Assembly: GCF_030272615.1 (NCBI RefSeq)
Contig: NC_081408.1
Coordinates: 615,162,476 to 615,226,475, forward strand
Direction: 5' to 3'
Length of the DNA stretch: 64,000 nucleotides
Source: Cryptomeria japonica
Taxonomy: Eukaryota > Streptophyta > Pinopsida > Cupressales > Cupressaceae
This document shows positions 22,665 to 33,651 of the stretch, one piece after another (positions within the stretch are counted from its first letter, which is position 1; each line of letters begins with the position of its first letter). Made by a program: the position numbers and the translations under genes. The notes under the pieces were generated by a model. That model ran no database searches and was not told where the DNA came from. It saw nothing but the letters and a program-made list of their open reading frames with translations.

Positions 22665-23422
22665 ATTTTGTGTTGTTAGGAGAGCAACGAGAGCATTATC
22701 ATCAACGCAGATATCTAAAGTGGGTTTGTCTCATTGGCCCCAGTCAATGAGTTCAGGATGGACAAGATGTAGCTCATGTGAAGTGGGAGGGGTTGCGTGG
22801 GTGATGGTATTGATGTAAGGGTCTAAGAAGATATCTTTCTCATATTCATAAGGCATTTCGTGGAATTCCTCTTCGTCAGCGCTTTCGATATCCGAAGAAG
22901 GACTAGAAGGGGCACCAACAATAGTGATCTTAGGCACCAGAGTGTACCCCAAGCCTCTGTTGTATCTGTAGGAGATAGGATTTATGGGTATTTTTCTTCA
23001 TTTCTCCTCTGATCCCAGGCCGTGTCCTTTGTAACCCATTTTTTCAACTATGGCAGATGCTTTTGGGTACATTTCTTTGGATATTCTTGCTAGCTCTTCA
23101 TCCTCTTCCCTGTATAGCCATGAAGAGATATCAGCTTCGAGGCTCTTGTTATCAAGTGGGCCCCATTGCTGGAAGGTGGTGTTTTGGCATTGCATGACTG
23201 GTTTTGGGTCCTTTTTGAGCTCTTTTGGTTTGCCAAATGACTTAGGAGAGAGAGGGAGGTTACCTATTAATAAGACGTCCTCCAATTTGTATTCTCCACA
23301 GCCATTGTCCAAGATCTTGATTTGATTATCTGGTTGGGATGATGTGGAGGCAACATTTGATGTGTCAGATGGAGGCATTGTTGAGGGTCTATTTAGTGGG
23401 CAATGATACAGATGCTTCCCCT
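22665..23422 (-). pseudogene. Linker between protease and RT, element C
   Basis: The frame is mostly open and runs into the RT (22952-22731 and 23378-22998 share its frame). It is acidic and Ser/Pro-rich, with MGYKGHGLGSEEK near 23010 (a G-patch-like phrase common between protease and RT in Tat elements) and GYTLVPKI near 22950. A frame change relative to protease lies at about 23400. Confidence 0.6.
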
Positions 23423-23870
23423 CTAATAGTTTGCAATATTGAAAAGGTTGGGGATCACCTTGATAGTGATCTCTCTTCTGTTATAGGGGAATTTGATGCA
23501 TTGGTGATAGGTGGAGGGTACGACATGCAAGGAGTGAATCCATGGCCTCCCGAGGAGAATGTTGCAGGGGAGATCAAGATCTAGTACTTGGCAAGGGGTT
23601 TCAATTGTAATGGGGCCCACTTGAAGAGGTAAGGTGATCACGCCCTTTGAAATTCTTTCTGCATCATCAAATGCCTTTATTGTGATCCTTTCTGATGTGT
23701 CTATCAGATCCTCAAAAAGTCATAATTGTTTTATTAATTTGTATGTACATAGATTGAGCCCAAACCCACCATCTATCAGGATACCTTTGACCTTGTCCTT
23801 GTGGCTAAGAGCTTCAATGTGTAAAGGTTTGTTATGGTCTTCATCTGCGGGAGCATCTTTGGAGTTAAAT
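23423..23870 (-). pseudogene. Aspartic protease region of element C
   Basis: It is in the same frame as Gag. Near 23790 the minus strand reads IDGGFGLNL, the aspartic protease active-site segment, with F in place of the usual S/A/T after DGG. This is followed by PLQVGPITIETPCQVLDL and ILLGRPWIHSL, conserved Tat protease words. Protease would cut the Gag-Pol polyprotein. Confidence 0.75.
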
Positions 23871-23878
23871 ACAATGTG

Positions 23879-24775
23879 CTACTGGGCAACAAGGTTTCCA
23901 ATGAGGGATTGGAATTGGGTGGTGTTGATGTTATCTGGAATGCATGATTGGAGAAGGGCTTGTTCCAAAATTTCTTTATGGCCCGGGGAGGTCTTGAGAA
24001 GTTCCAAAAGGGAGATCTGCGCGGGTGTCTTCCCAAGTTGATCAAGGAGGTCATATTGGCGGGTGGAAGACATGGGTGGGGGGTTTGGTGGGGGAGGAAC
24101 TCCTTGGATGGTGACTCTTCCTCGGCGTGTAGTTGCATTGCACTTATTCTGGAAATGGGAGGTGGAAGGCGTGGTGCCTTGAATGACTATCCGAGCAGGA
24201 TTTGGTCTACTTTGGGAAGAAGGAGAATTGACTCCTTGGATGGTTGTGATGTTGACATGATTGTCTGCAGGTTCAATGTGACCTACTAAAAATTCAAAAC
24301 CGGTTATGTGATTAGCGTAGTCATAACCCATTGCGTTAGATGATGAGCCTTTTCCTTTATCATGCTTTGGGAAGGGTTCCTGGTACATTTTGAGTTTGTC
24401 ATTGTTATTACCAGGTTTTGCATTTGCTACCTCAATCTCACCTCTATCAATGAGATCTTGTATGTAGATCTTTAGTTTTATACACTTTCGTGTATCATGT
24501 CCCTTGATACGATGGTATTCACAATACTTAGTTTCATTATACCATCTTGGTTTAGGTTGATTGGGGTCAAACGGGTGAGTGATTGGAAAAAACACTATAC
24601 CTACTTGGACAAGTTTTTGAAACACCACTTCAATAGGCTCAGCCAGAGGAGTGAAATCTCTTGGAGTCCTGTTATTCAGTCGGGGTGGTCATCCCTGGAT
24701 TGAGACATTGTTGTGATGTTTTTTGGATTTTCCAATCTTCTCCTTATCATAACTCCCTTGTTTTTATCTCCAACG
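23879..24775 (-). pseudogene. Gag C-terminal half of element C
   Basis: It shows EPIEVVFQKLVQVG, then KYCEYHRIKGHDTRKC (CCHC-like) and IYIQDLIDRGEIEVA, closely resembling element B Gag. A Pro-rich middle and DLLDQLGKTPAQISLLELL lead toward protease. The N-terminal capsid part is missing: upstream of 24700 the same frame continues into a stop and then Copia element D residues. Confidence 0.8.
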
Positions 24776-27389
24776 ATCTAATTTTTTAGAATGATTTAGC
24801 CTTACATACCTTGGTGTTTTTTGATTTTCAGGTTCTCTATGCTGCTCTTTAGTTACAGTTGAGTTTTTTGATGATGTCGGGGTAACTGGTTTAGTATTTT
24901 GTTTTGGTACAAGCACTATCGGAATGGCTATGATCATTTTCACTGCTAGTTCACTGTCATAAGATTTAGCTTGGTCTTTGTACTGGTCATCCACTTTCAC
25001 GTTAGCGCTCTCCACAATTCTCTGCAATCTTTTGTTATAACATCTATTTGCTTTTCTTTTAGTTGAATATCCAAGAAATATTCCTTCATCACATCTAGGG
25101 TCAAACTTTCCAATGGAATCATCTCTTTTTATATAATGCTTACTCCCAAAGATTCTAAAATAATTAAGAGTAGGAGAATGACCAAACCATAATTCATAAG
25201 GCGTCTTACTAGTATCTCCTTTGATATGAACTCTGTTGAATGTATAAACTGATGTACTTACTGCTTCTCTCCAATAGCTATGAGGCAAATTATATTCCAT
25301 CATCATGCTTCTAGCTGCATCCAAAATGGTTATGTTCTTTCTTTCCACAATGCCATTCTACTGAGGTGTCTGGGGTGTAGATAACTATCTCCTAATGCCA
25401 TTTTTTGTCACAATAGCTATTGAATTTACCGGATGTGAATTCACCACCTTGATCTGATCTTAGACACTTGATTTTCATTGCTATCTCTATCTCAAACATA
25501 GATTTAAAGATCTTGAATTTCTCAAAGGCTTCCAATTTGTCCCTTAGAAAAGCAACCCACATCATTCTAGAATAGTCATAAATGATTAACATGAAATATC
25601 TATCTCCTTGAAAGCTTCTTGTATTAGCAAGACCACATAGGTCAGTAGGAATCAAATCAAGAATATCATTAGATTTATCTGGTATGCTCTTAAAAGAAGT
25701 TATGATTTTCTTACCCATTTGACATTCCTTACATACCGGATTATGAGGCTTCATAATCTTAGGTAAATCTCTAACTGCCTTAGTTGATCTGATCTTTACA
25801 AGGCAATCAAAATTTACATGACACAACCTCTTATGCCATAGAAAACTTTCATCAATATGTGCAATCAAGCATGTCTTTTCACCAGAGTTCAAATGAAAGT
25901 TGTTACCTTTTGTCTGTGTATCGGTTATAATCTCCAATCCAGATTTGCTAATGATTTTGCACTTTCCATCCTTGAATTGTAATTGAAATCCTCTATTTAC
26001 CAACTGTCCTACACTCAAAAGATTATGCCTCAGACCTTCAACATAGTAGACATTATCAGTGTTATGCTTACCATCCAATGAAATGGTTCCTCTTCCTTTG
26101 ATCATGCATGCCTTGTTATTACCAAATCTGACTTGACTACAATCAAATTCTTGTAGGGTTAGAAACTTTCTTTTGTCACCTATCATATAATGAGAACATC
26201 CACTGTCTATTACCCATTCATATTTGTCTTCAAATTTTTCTGCAAGGGCCTTTTCCTCATTTATGATAACTAGATCTAGATCATCTTCCTTCATAGCATA
26301 AAATACCCAATCTTTTCCATTGCCGGATCCACTAGCTGAATCTCCTGCCGGTTCTTCTTCTGAGTCATCAGTTACTCTTTCCTCATCAACATAGTAGCAT
26401 GATTTATTTTTGTTTCTCCTATACTTATGCTTGATCTGATAATCAGGGTTAGGCTTAAAAGATATTCTTGCTCTTTCTTCCAATTTTGAATTCCTTTCAG
26501 GACATCTAGATGCAAAATGACCTATCTTATTACATGCAAAACATTTAAAAGGATATTTGCCTTCATACTTACTTCTTGTCGAACCTCTAGGTATCCTTCT
26601 AGCAATTAGGGCTTCAAGTTGCTCAAGCTCTTCATCTTCTTTCCTAATCTCTTCCAATTCCTTTGCATACAAAACTTTCCAATCTTGCTTTCCGGTTGAT
26701 GATGTAGAAGCCTTAAATGCAGTATCAATCTTTGCAGTATCAATCTTTGCAGCTCTAGGAGGACCAAATTCTTCAAGCTCAAAAGCATATATCATCCCAA
26801 CAAGAGTTTCTCTATTGACAAAAGAAGTAGGCATGGTTATTATCTCATTAATTGTAGTTACCTTCATCTTATATGCCGGTAGAAAAACCCTTAATACCTT
26901 TGAAATAATATCTTCCTCACTTAGAGATCCACCACAACATTGAATTCCCAATAAAAATTCATTTAGCCTTTCCATGAATGCATAAATTATTTCATCTTCC
27001 TCCATCTTCAAGCTTTCATATCTTACTCAATAACATTCATGTTTTGCAATTTTAACAGTAGGATCACCTTCATTCAGAGTCTCCAACTTGTCCCATATAG
27101 CTTTTGTTGATGATTTATCAGATAGTCCCATGATTTGTTGATCTGATAAGGCGCTTAAGAGGGATTCTCTAGCTATGCAGTCATTCTCAATGTTCTTATC
27201 CAAGTCTGCCGATGCAAGAATGCTAGATGCTAGATTATGAGGAGTGTAACCATTCTATGTTATTTCCCAAATTTCCTTTCCAATACATCTCGAATGAGTC
27301 TCCATCCGAATCATCCATACTCCGTAGTTTTTTCCATCAAGCCTAGGGCTGTCCTTCCAGAAAATAGTAGTTGAACTATTAGTTGCCAT
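24776..27389 (-). pseudogene. Copia Gag-Pol of element D, lacking RT and RNase H
   Basis: It starts at ATG 27389 (MATNSSTTIFWKD). Gag has LLSALSDQQIMGLSDKS and IWDKLETLNEGD (UBN2), the zinc knuckle CFACNKIGHFASRC, then protease WVIDSGCSHYM. GAG-pre-integrase LWHKRLCHVN with CKECQMGK gives the HHCC finger. The integrase core has DLCGLANTRS, LRSDQGGEF and, after a frameshift, GIVERKNITILDAA for the DDE triad. The frameshift at about 25390 sits in an A run and is explained by one extra A. Two stops lie in Gag (near 27254 and 27026) and one in integrase. The protein ends at RYVRLNHSKKLDRW, where RT should begin, and passes in frame into Gypsy element C. Confidence 0.88.
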
Positions 27390-27435
27390 AGGATCTTCCT
27401 CAAGTGGTTAAGCTTGTGAAAATAGAGGACCAAGC

Positions 27436-27447
27436 TCTGATACCAAT
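27436..27447 (-). promoter_or_regulatory. Primer-binding site of element D
   Basis: On the minus strand it reads ATTGGTATCAGAGC, matching initiator-Met tRNA, next to the LTR end at 27448. Confidence 0.85.
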
Positions 27448-27627
27448 TGTTAGATAATCGATGAACAACTGAGAGGGCGGGGGTGAATTAGTTAAGAAAT
27501 TATGAGAATTAAAGCACTTAAAACCTTATACTAGAATAACTAATAAAGAATTAAAGCATAATTAAAAAACTAGAGAATCAATACCATGCAACCACAACAC
27601 ATAACACCATGATTTGTAGGTGGAAAA
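27448..27627 (-). repeat. 5' LTR of element D, part 1 (3' end)
   Basis: The minus strand ends ATCTAACA next to the PBS and has the ATTCACCCCCGCCCTCTCAGTT signature. It is interrupted at 27627 by element E, and the sequence resumes at 35259. Confidence 0.8.
27623..27627 (+). repeat. Target-site duplication of element E, left copy (GAAAA)
   Basis: GAAAA directly precedes the LTR start TGTTGGCATT. The identical word follows the right LTR at 35254-35258. Confidence 0.85.
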
Positions 27628-29247
27628 TGTTGGCATTATGTGAACCGGTATGAGGACATAATGATATTGTATGTTGTCATTGATGTCAATATATGTGAAG
27701 AAAAGAGAGAACCGACACATGTGTGAACCGGTATGATGAAAAGTAAACCGACATGTTGTTATGAGAATCGATACATGGAATGAAGTGGTATATGTGTTCT
27801 TGGTGAATCGACATGTCAAGGTGAACCGACATGTTGTTATGAGAACCGATACATGGAACTCTTGTGTGACTACCAGTTGGTAATGTCAGGGTTTCCAGTT
27901 GGAGTGCCTCAAGCCTGAGTGACTCAATTGGTGATCTTTGTGTGATGAGTTAGCATGGTAATGGATAATAGATCGTGTTGCCACGTATGCCCTGTGCCCA
28001 TGAAGGATCTTGTATGAAGAAGACTATTCCTATCTACCTCAGGAATGTGTGAAGTTTGTCAAATGGTGATAACGCGTGATGGGTTATCAGCCGCCAAGAA
28101 ATCGGTGGATAATGGACAATGGAGAATGTCTTGAGATTGATTCAAGATTATTGCATTTAATACAGTATGATTCAACGGTCAGGATTGAACCTTTTGAATT
28201 GCTTAACCCAATAGGTTTAGGGTTTAGGGTTTTTGCTACCGACCTGTCTGTTTCTTATAAGGTCGATGTTGTGTTTCTTTCAGAGTTGTTGGCAAAATTT
28301 GTATGTGTGTATCCAAGTGAAGTGATACGTGATCCTTGCCAGAACAAAGGAAAAAAGAGATACCTGCAAGTGAATGTGCAGAAGGTGAAGAGCAGCAAAA
28401 ATGGATCTACATTAGCATTGAGTGCTGTTGTCAGATCATTGTAATTCCTATTGATCTCTAACAACTTCAACAGTTGTGAAATCCCCTAACAGGGTAGCCT
28501 TAACTGGCTTGATGCAAAATTCCCTAACAGGGTGGTCTTAACAGGCTTGATTCAAATCCCTCAACTGGGTAACTCGAGGTTAATGAGTTCTAAGAAGCAA
28601 TAGAAGCTTGGAAGATCCTTTAGCTATTGAGTTCAAGAAATTCTCTAACAAGGTAACCCTAACTGGGTTTAACCCTTAACCGGGTATGATAGCCATCCCT
28701 TAACCGGGTGATCCCTAACAGGATCAGTTCCTAGCAGAACCTATTGTAATGTCTTTAACCGGACAAGGCTCCTAACAGAGCGGACTTCAAAAGCATTCAA
28801 AAGCAGCTTGTGGGTATTCATCCCCACCATGGTTTTTCCCAGCTGGGTTTCCACGTGAAAAATATGTGTGTCATGTGTGATGCTTTTATCTTGTGATGCT
28901 TTGTTATTACCTGTTGAGCATATGATGGTTCTGTGTTTTATGCTTGTCTATAAAGCATACTGAACTAACTGTTGGGATGATCAGATGATAGTTTACCTGC
29001 TCATGCATGAGGGTGAAATGGTAGTATTGTTTTGAGTTAAATGAAAAGCTAAGTGTTCAACCAGTCAATGCTTGTTTTAGACACTCTAGGCTTTACCGGT
29101 TGCAGTCTGTGTTGAGTAGGTATCTCTATTTGCTAGTCATTTGAAGTATTTGCTACAAACCAGTTTTGGACTGTATTTGTGTTGGTACTAATTCACCCCC
29201 CACTCTCAGTACCAGTTTGGTACTATTGGTTCATCATTGAGTTATCA
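27628..29247 (+). repeat. 5' LTR of element E (1,620 bp)
   Basis: It runs from TGTTGGCATTATG to GAGTTATCA. It contains a telomere-like AGGTTTAGGGTTTAGGG at about 28214-28231, then TTATAAGG (about 28255) as a likely TATA box, a long series of CTAACAGGGT/TTAACCGGGT words (28485-28780), TGGTTTTTCCCAGCTGGG near 28830, and the C tract ATTCACCCCCCACTCTCAG near 29190. A 123-codon ORF at 28076-28444 lies in the LTR and is not considered a gene. Confidence 0.93.
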
Positions 29248-29249
29248 AT

Positions 29250-29261
29250 TGGTATCAGAGC
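29250..29261 (+). promoter_or_regulatory. Primer-binding site of element E
   Basis: TGGTATCAGAGC, complementary to initiator-Met tRNA, lies two bases after the LTR end. Confidence 0.9.
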
Positions 29262-29316
29262 ACTCTAGGTCCTCTGTGTTGTAAGCTTAACTGCTTGTGG
29301 AAAAGATCCTAGTCAA

Positions 29317-32300
29317 ATGATGAAGAGGGAAGGTCCAAAGTTTAACAGGGAAAATTTTGGTATATGGAAAGACAGGATGAATATATTCATCAAAAGCATG
29401 GGTGTTCAACACTGGATTTATGTTGAAAATGTATATGTTGTTCCTACCGGTACTCTCACCAATGACCAAAAGAGAGAGATACAAGAAAATGGGCAAGTCA
29501 TGGAAGCCCTCATCAGTAGTCTATCTGACATTGAGTTTATTGATGTTCAGGACAAGGCAAATCCCAAAGAGGTATGGGATGCTCTCAAAAATATCTATGG
29601 TGGTTATGAGCATGTAAAACAGGCTAAGGAAGAAAGCCTGAGAGGGAAGTTTGAAGACATGTGGATGATTGAAGGAGAGACCATTTGACAGTATGGAATA
29701 AGAATCAAAACGGTTGTTGGAGAAATCAAGAGTGCAGGTGGCAAAATAGAAGATTCCACTGTGGTAAGTAAGGTCCTGAGATCCCTGTTGCCGGTCTATG
29801 CAATAAGGGTTGCTGCTATTCAGGAGCTGAGATCAGTAGACAAGTCTAAGGTGTCCTTGGACTCCATCATAGCCAAGTTGATAGCCTATGAGTTGAATAG
29901 TTTTGATGGCAGTATTCAAAACACAAGATCAGTATTTAAAGCCTCTGCTATACCATCTAGAAAAGGAAAAGAGGCTAGCACTAGTGGGGAACCTAATCAG
30001 AGTAGAGAAATGAATGATGAAGAGTTTCTGATGGAATTTGAAGCTCTTCTTGCCAGGAATTTTTCAAAAGGAACTGGTAAATACAAAGGTAAGCTACCTT
30101 TGAAATGTTTTTCTTGTAACTGGATAGGATATATTGCTATGAATTGTCCTAATAGCGACAACAAGGATAAACCGGAAAGGTTCAAGAAATTCAAAGGAAG
30201 AAACTGAAGAAACTATTTTATGGCAGTTGATGAAGGTGTCACAGATGAGGAATTAGAAGATGAAGAGAATGAAGACATTGTGTTTGTTGTTGTAAAGGAA
30301 GATGTGGTAGACAAGAAGGCTCTTGTCTCCTAGTTTGATAATTCAAATAAGTGGATCATTGACAGTGGCTGTTCTCACCATGTGACTAGTGCTCGGAGCA
30401 AGTTTCTATCCTTGGAGGAGTATGATGGTGGTGTGGTTCACTTTGGCAATGATGCACCATGCATGGTCAAAGGTAGAGGGTCCATCTCTCTAAATGGAAA
30501 GAGAAGTGTTGATAATGTGTACTGGGTTGATGGTCTCAGACATAACCTTCTAAGTGTTGCTCAGCTAAATGACAGTGGCCTCACTCTACAATTCAATAAT
30601 GGAGTTTGTAGAATCGAAGGAAAAGATGGTAAATTGGTAGCCACTAGAATGCAGACTAAAGGTAACCTATTTTAGTTGAATGCAAATGTAAGTACCTGTC
30701 TTATGGCTAAGCTTGATGATAGTTGGATATGGCATAGGAGATTCTATCATGTAAACTTTGATAACATTGTAAAGGCTAGTAAGATCAAGGTAGTTAGAGG
30801 GTTGCTGGTGCTAAACAAACCGGATAATACCCTGTGTAGAGAGTGTCAATTGGGGAAAATGTCTTCCTCAACTTTTAAAGGTAAATCTTTCACTACTGAC
30901 AACTTGCTTGATCTTGTACATACTGATTTGTGTGGTCCTATGAAAACTAGGAGTGTGCAGGGTGATAGGTACTTCATGATCCTCACTGATGATTGCTCAA
31001 GAATGATGTGGGTCACATTCTTGAAAGACAAGTCTGAAGCCTTTGGGAAATTCAAAGCTTTCAGAGCATTAGTGGAGAAGGAAAGTGATAAAAGGATCAA
31101 GTGTCTCAGAACTGATCAAGGAGGGGAATTCACTTCCAGTGAATTCCACAAGTATTGTGAAGAATTTGGCATCAAGAGACACCTATCTGCCCCCTGGACT
31201 CCACAGCAGAATGGCCTAGTAGAGAGGAATAACCGGATTGTAGTTGAAGCAGCTATAACTATGTTGATTCAAGGAAAGGTAGCTCACACCTTTTGGAGAG
31301 AAGCGGTGAGCACTGCAGTCTACACTATGAACTGGGTACTCATCAAAAAGGGTAAGGACAAAACTCCTTATGAGTATTGGACTGGTAAGACACCTGTGGT
31401 TAGGTACTTTAAGGTATTTGGTAGCAAATGTTACATCAAGAGAAGTGAACATCAGGGCAAATTTGAGGCTAAATGTGATGAGGGAATATTTCTAGGATAT
31501 TCCACCAAGAGTAAAGCTTTCAAGTGCTACAACAATAGGACTCAGAGAATTATGGAAAGTATCAATGTAAGAGTTGATGAATCCTCTGAGAAAACTGAGG
31601 AAACTGGTAGTGAGCAAGTTGTAAATGAACCGGTTGCAACCTTTTGGGAACCAGTTGTTAACCAACCAAGTACCAGTAACAGTGTCCCTGAACCGGTGAA
31701 TGCTGATACTGATGAAGATGAGGATGAAGAAGAAAAGCAAGAAGAACCAGTCAAGACCATTCTTTGGTATGTCAAGCTGAATCATGATCCTAAGCAGATC
31801 ATAGGAGATAAGGATGCAGGAATCCTTACAAGAAGAAAGGTCAGAGAAAACTCATGTATGATCTCTGAATTTGAGCCTAAATCATTCAAAGAGGCTCATA
31901 AAAATGAAGACTAGATCAAGGCAATGGAGGAGGAACTTGACCATATCGAGAAAAATGGTACATGGTCCTTGGTACCCAGACCAGAGCATAAAAATGTCAT
32001 TGGCACTAAATGGGTGTTCAGAAACAAGCTGAATGAGGATGGTGCAATAATTGGGAATAAAGCCAGATTGGTGTGCAAAGGATATGCTCGAGAAGAAGGA
32101 GAAGACTATGGGGAAACCTTTGCTCCTATAGCCAGATTGGAAGGACTTCATATGGTTCTTGCATATGCAGCTTTTAAAAGGTTCAAAGTATATCAAATGG
32201 ATGTAAAACCTGCATTCCTAAATGGTGTACTTGAAGATGAGGTATATATAGAGCAACCAAATGGGTTTTCCCTATCTGAAGACAATGATATGGTGTGTAG

Positions 32301-33408
32301 GCTACATAAAGCATTATATGGTCTAAAACAAGCACCTAGGGCATGGTATGAACGCCTACATTCCCATCTTGTGAATATTGGATTTGAGAGAACAAGTGAA
32401 GATAGTAATATCTACTTGAAGTCTGAAGGAGATCAGATCCTGATCTGTGATGTTTTTGTTGATGACATTATCTTTGGTGGAGATGACAAGATGAGTCATG
32501 AGTTTGCTGATGAGATGAAGAAAGAGTTTGAGATGTCACTCATAGGAGAGATTAAGTTCTTCATTGGACTGTAGATCCAACAGATGGAAGATGGAATCTT
32601 TATCACTCAGTCCAAATATGTCAAAGAGGTGTTGAAGACTTTTGGCATGGAAGATAGCAAACCGGTAGGTACACCGATGGTGACCGGTTGCAAATTGACA
32701 AAAGTGGATGATTCCACACTGGTTGATGAGAAGGAATACCGATCAATGATTGGTAAGTTAAATTATGTAGTGCATAGTAGACCAGATATTGCACATGTAG
32801 TTGGCATTACTGCAAGGTTCCAGAAAAGTCCAAGAGAATCCCACTTGATTGCAGTCAAGTGAATTTTTAGGTATCTGAAGGGAATAGTTGACTATGGATT
32901 GTGGTACCCATACAACAATGATTTCAATATGAAAGTGTTCACAGATGCTGATTGGGAAGGTGATGTGGATGACCAGAAAAGTACAACTTGTGGTGCATTC
33001 TTTCTCAGTGGTAGAATGGTCTCATGGATGAGTAAAAAGCAGAGTTGTATATCTCAGTCTACAGTGGAAGTGGAGTATGTTGCAGCTTTCATGAACTGCA
33101 CTCAGACAATTTGGATGAAGCATGTACTAGAAGGCTTCAAAATCCCTGTATCTTAATCAGTAAGTATATTCTATGATAACACAAGTGCTATCAATATATC
33201 AAAGAATCCGGTTTTACATTCTAGAACCAAACATTTTGAGCTTAAGTATCATTTCTTGAGGGAAAAGGTTCAGAATAAAGAGATTGCACTAGAACATGTT
33301 TCCAGTAAGGAGCAGTTAGCAGACATATTCACCAAGCCTCTCCCAAAGGCTAGATTTGTGCATTTAAGAGGTGAATTAGGGGTACTGCCCCTTCAGGAGG
33401 TGAACTAA
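29317..33408 (+). pseudogene. Copia Gag-Pol polyprotein of element E
   Basis: A single reading frame of 1,363 codons from ATG 29317 to TAA 33406, with eight internal stops and no shift. Gag has FNRENFGIWKDRMN and the knuckle CFSCNWIGYIAMNC, whose His is replaced by Tyr. Protease has WIIDSGCSHHVTS. The integrase finger is WHRRFYHVN with CRECQLGK; the core has HTDLCGP, LRTDQGGEF and NGLVERNNR (DDE complete). RT has KWVFRNKLNEDG, YQMDVKPAFLNG and the box FVDDIIFGG (YVDD variant). RNase H has FTDADWEGD and SWMSKKQSCISQSTVEVEYV, ending LADIFTKPLPKA. Stops are at 29686, 30205, 30331, 30673, 31912, 32572, 32860 and 33154. Each could arise by one C-to-T or G-to-A change. Confidence 0.93.
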
Positions 33409-33651
33409 AAGTAATTGTTCCACATTAGTCAGGTATTGGAAAGACAATTTTTTGGTTGATTGATGTGTTGAAGGATGCTACTCCTCAGGGGGAGCAACAT
33501 GATGGAATAGAGTTGCTTGTGCATCCACTTTGGAATTGTTGTCAACGGGGGAGAAGAAGTGAAATGGAGAAGATATCTATAGAAATTGAGGGAGAAGATG
33601 TGAAGCAGAAAGATATCTTTGTATATTGCCATCAATGCCAAAGGGGGAGAT
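33409..33651 (+). promoter_or_regulatory. 3' leader and polypurine tract of element E
   Basis: After the stop codon the sequence has several purine runs (CAGGGGGAGCAA, CGGGGGAGAAGAAG, GAGGGAGAAGATG). The true PPT, CCAAAGGGGGAGAT, ends at 33651 directly before TGTTGGCATT. The same tract precedes the LTRs of G, J and L. Confidence 0.8.

Larger units (their letters stand above)
16071..24775 (-). mobile_element. Element C: Tat-lineage Ty3/Gypsy retrotransposon, 5' truncated
   Basis: This minus-strand element has Gag, protease, RT, a native RNase H, a second RNase H and integrase in Gypsy order, then the GGTGAAAACC block, a long 3' region with a tandem array, PPT and LTR. The second RNase H next to the first is the hallmark of the Tat clade. 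Two frame changes and a few stops mark it as decayed. The 5' LTR and Gag N-terminus are missing: Gag runs directly into Copia element D near 24775. Confidence 0.85.

Noticed and set aside
28210-28235. TTTAGGG repeats as possible interstitial telomere sequence
   Set aside because: Only about two to three units, and present at the same LTR position in several copies, so a promoter motif is more likely.
28076-28444. 122-codon ORF inside the 5' LTR of element E
   Set aside because: The matching place in the 3' LTR and in L is broken by stops, and the frame crosses the promoter region. Treated as chance.
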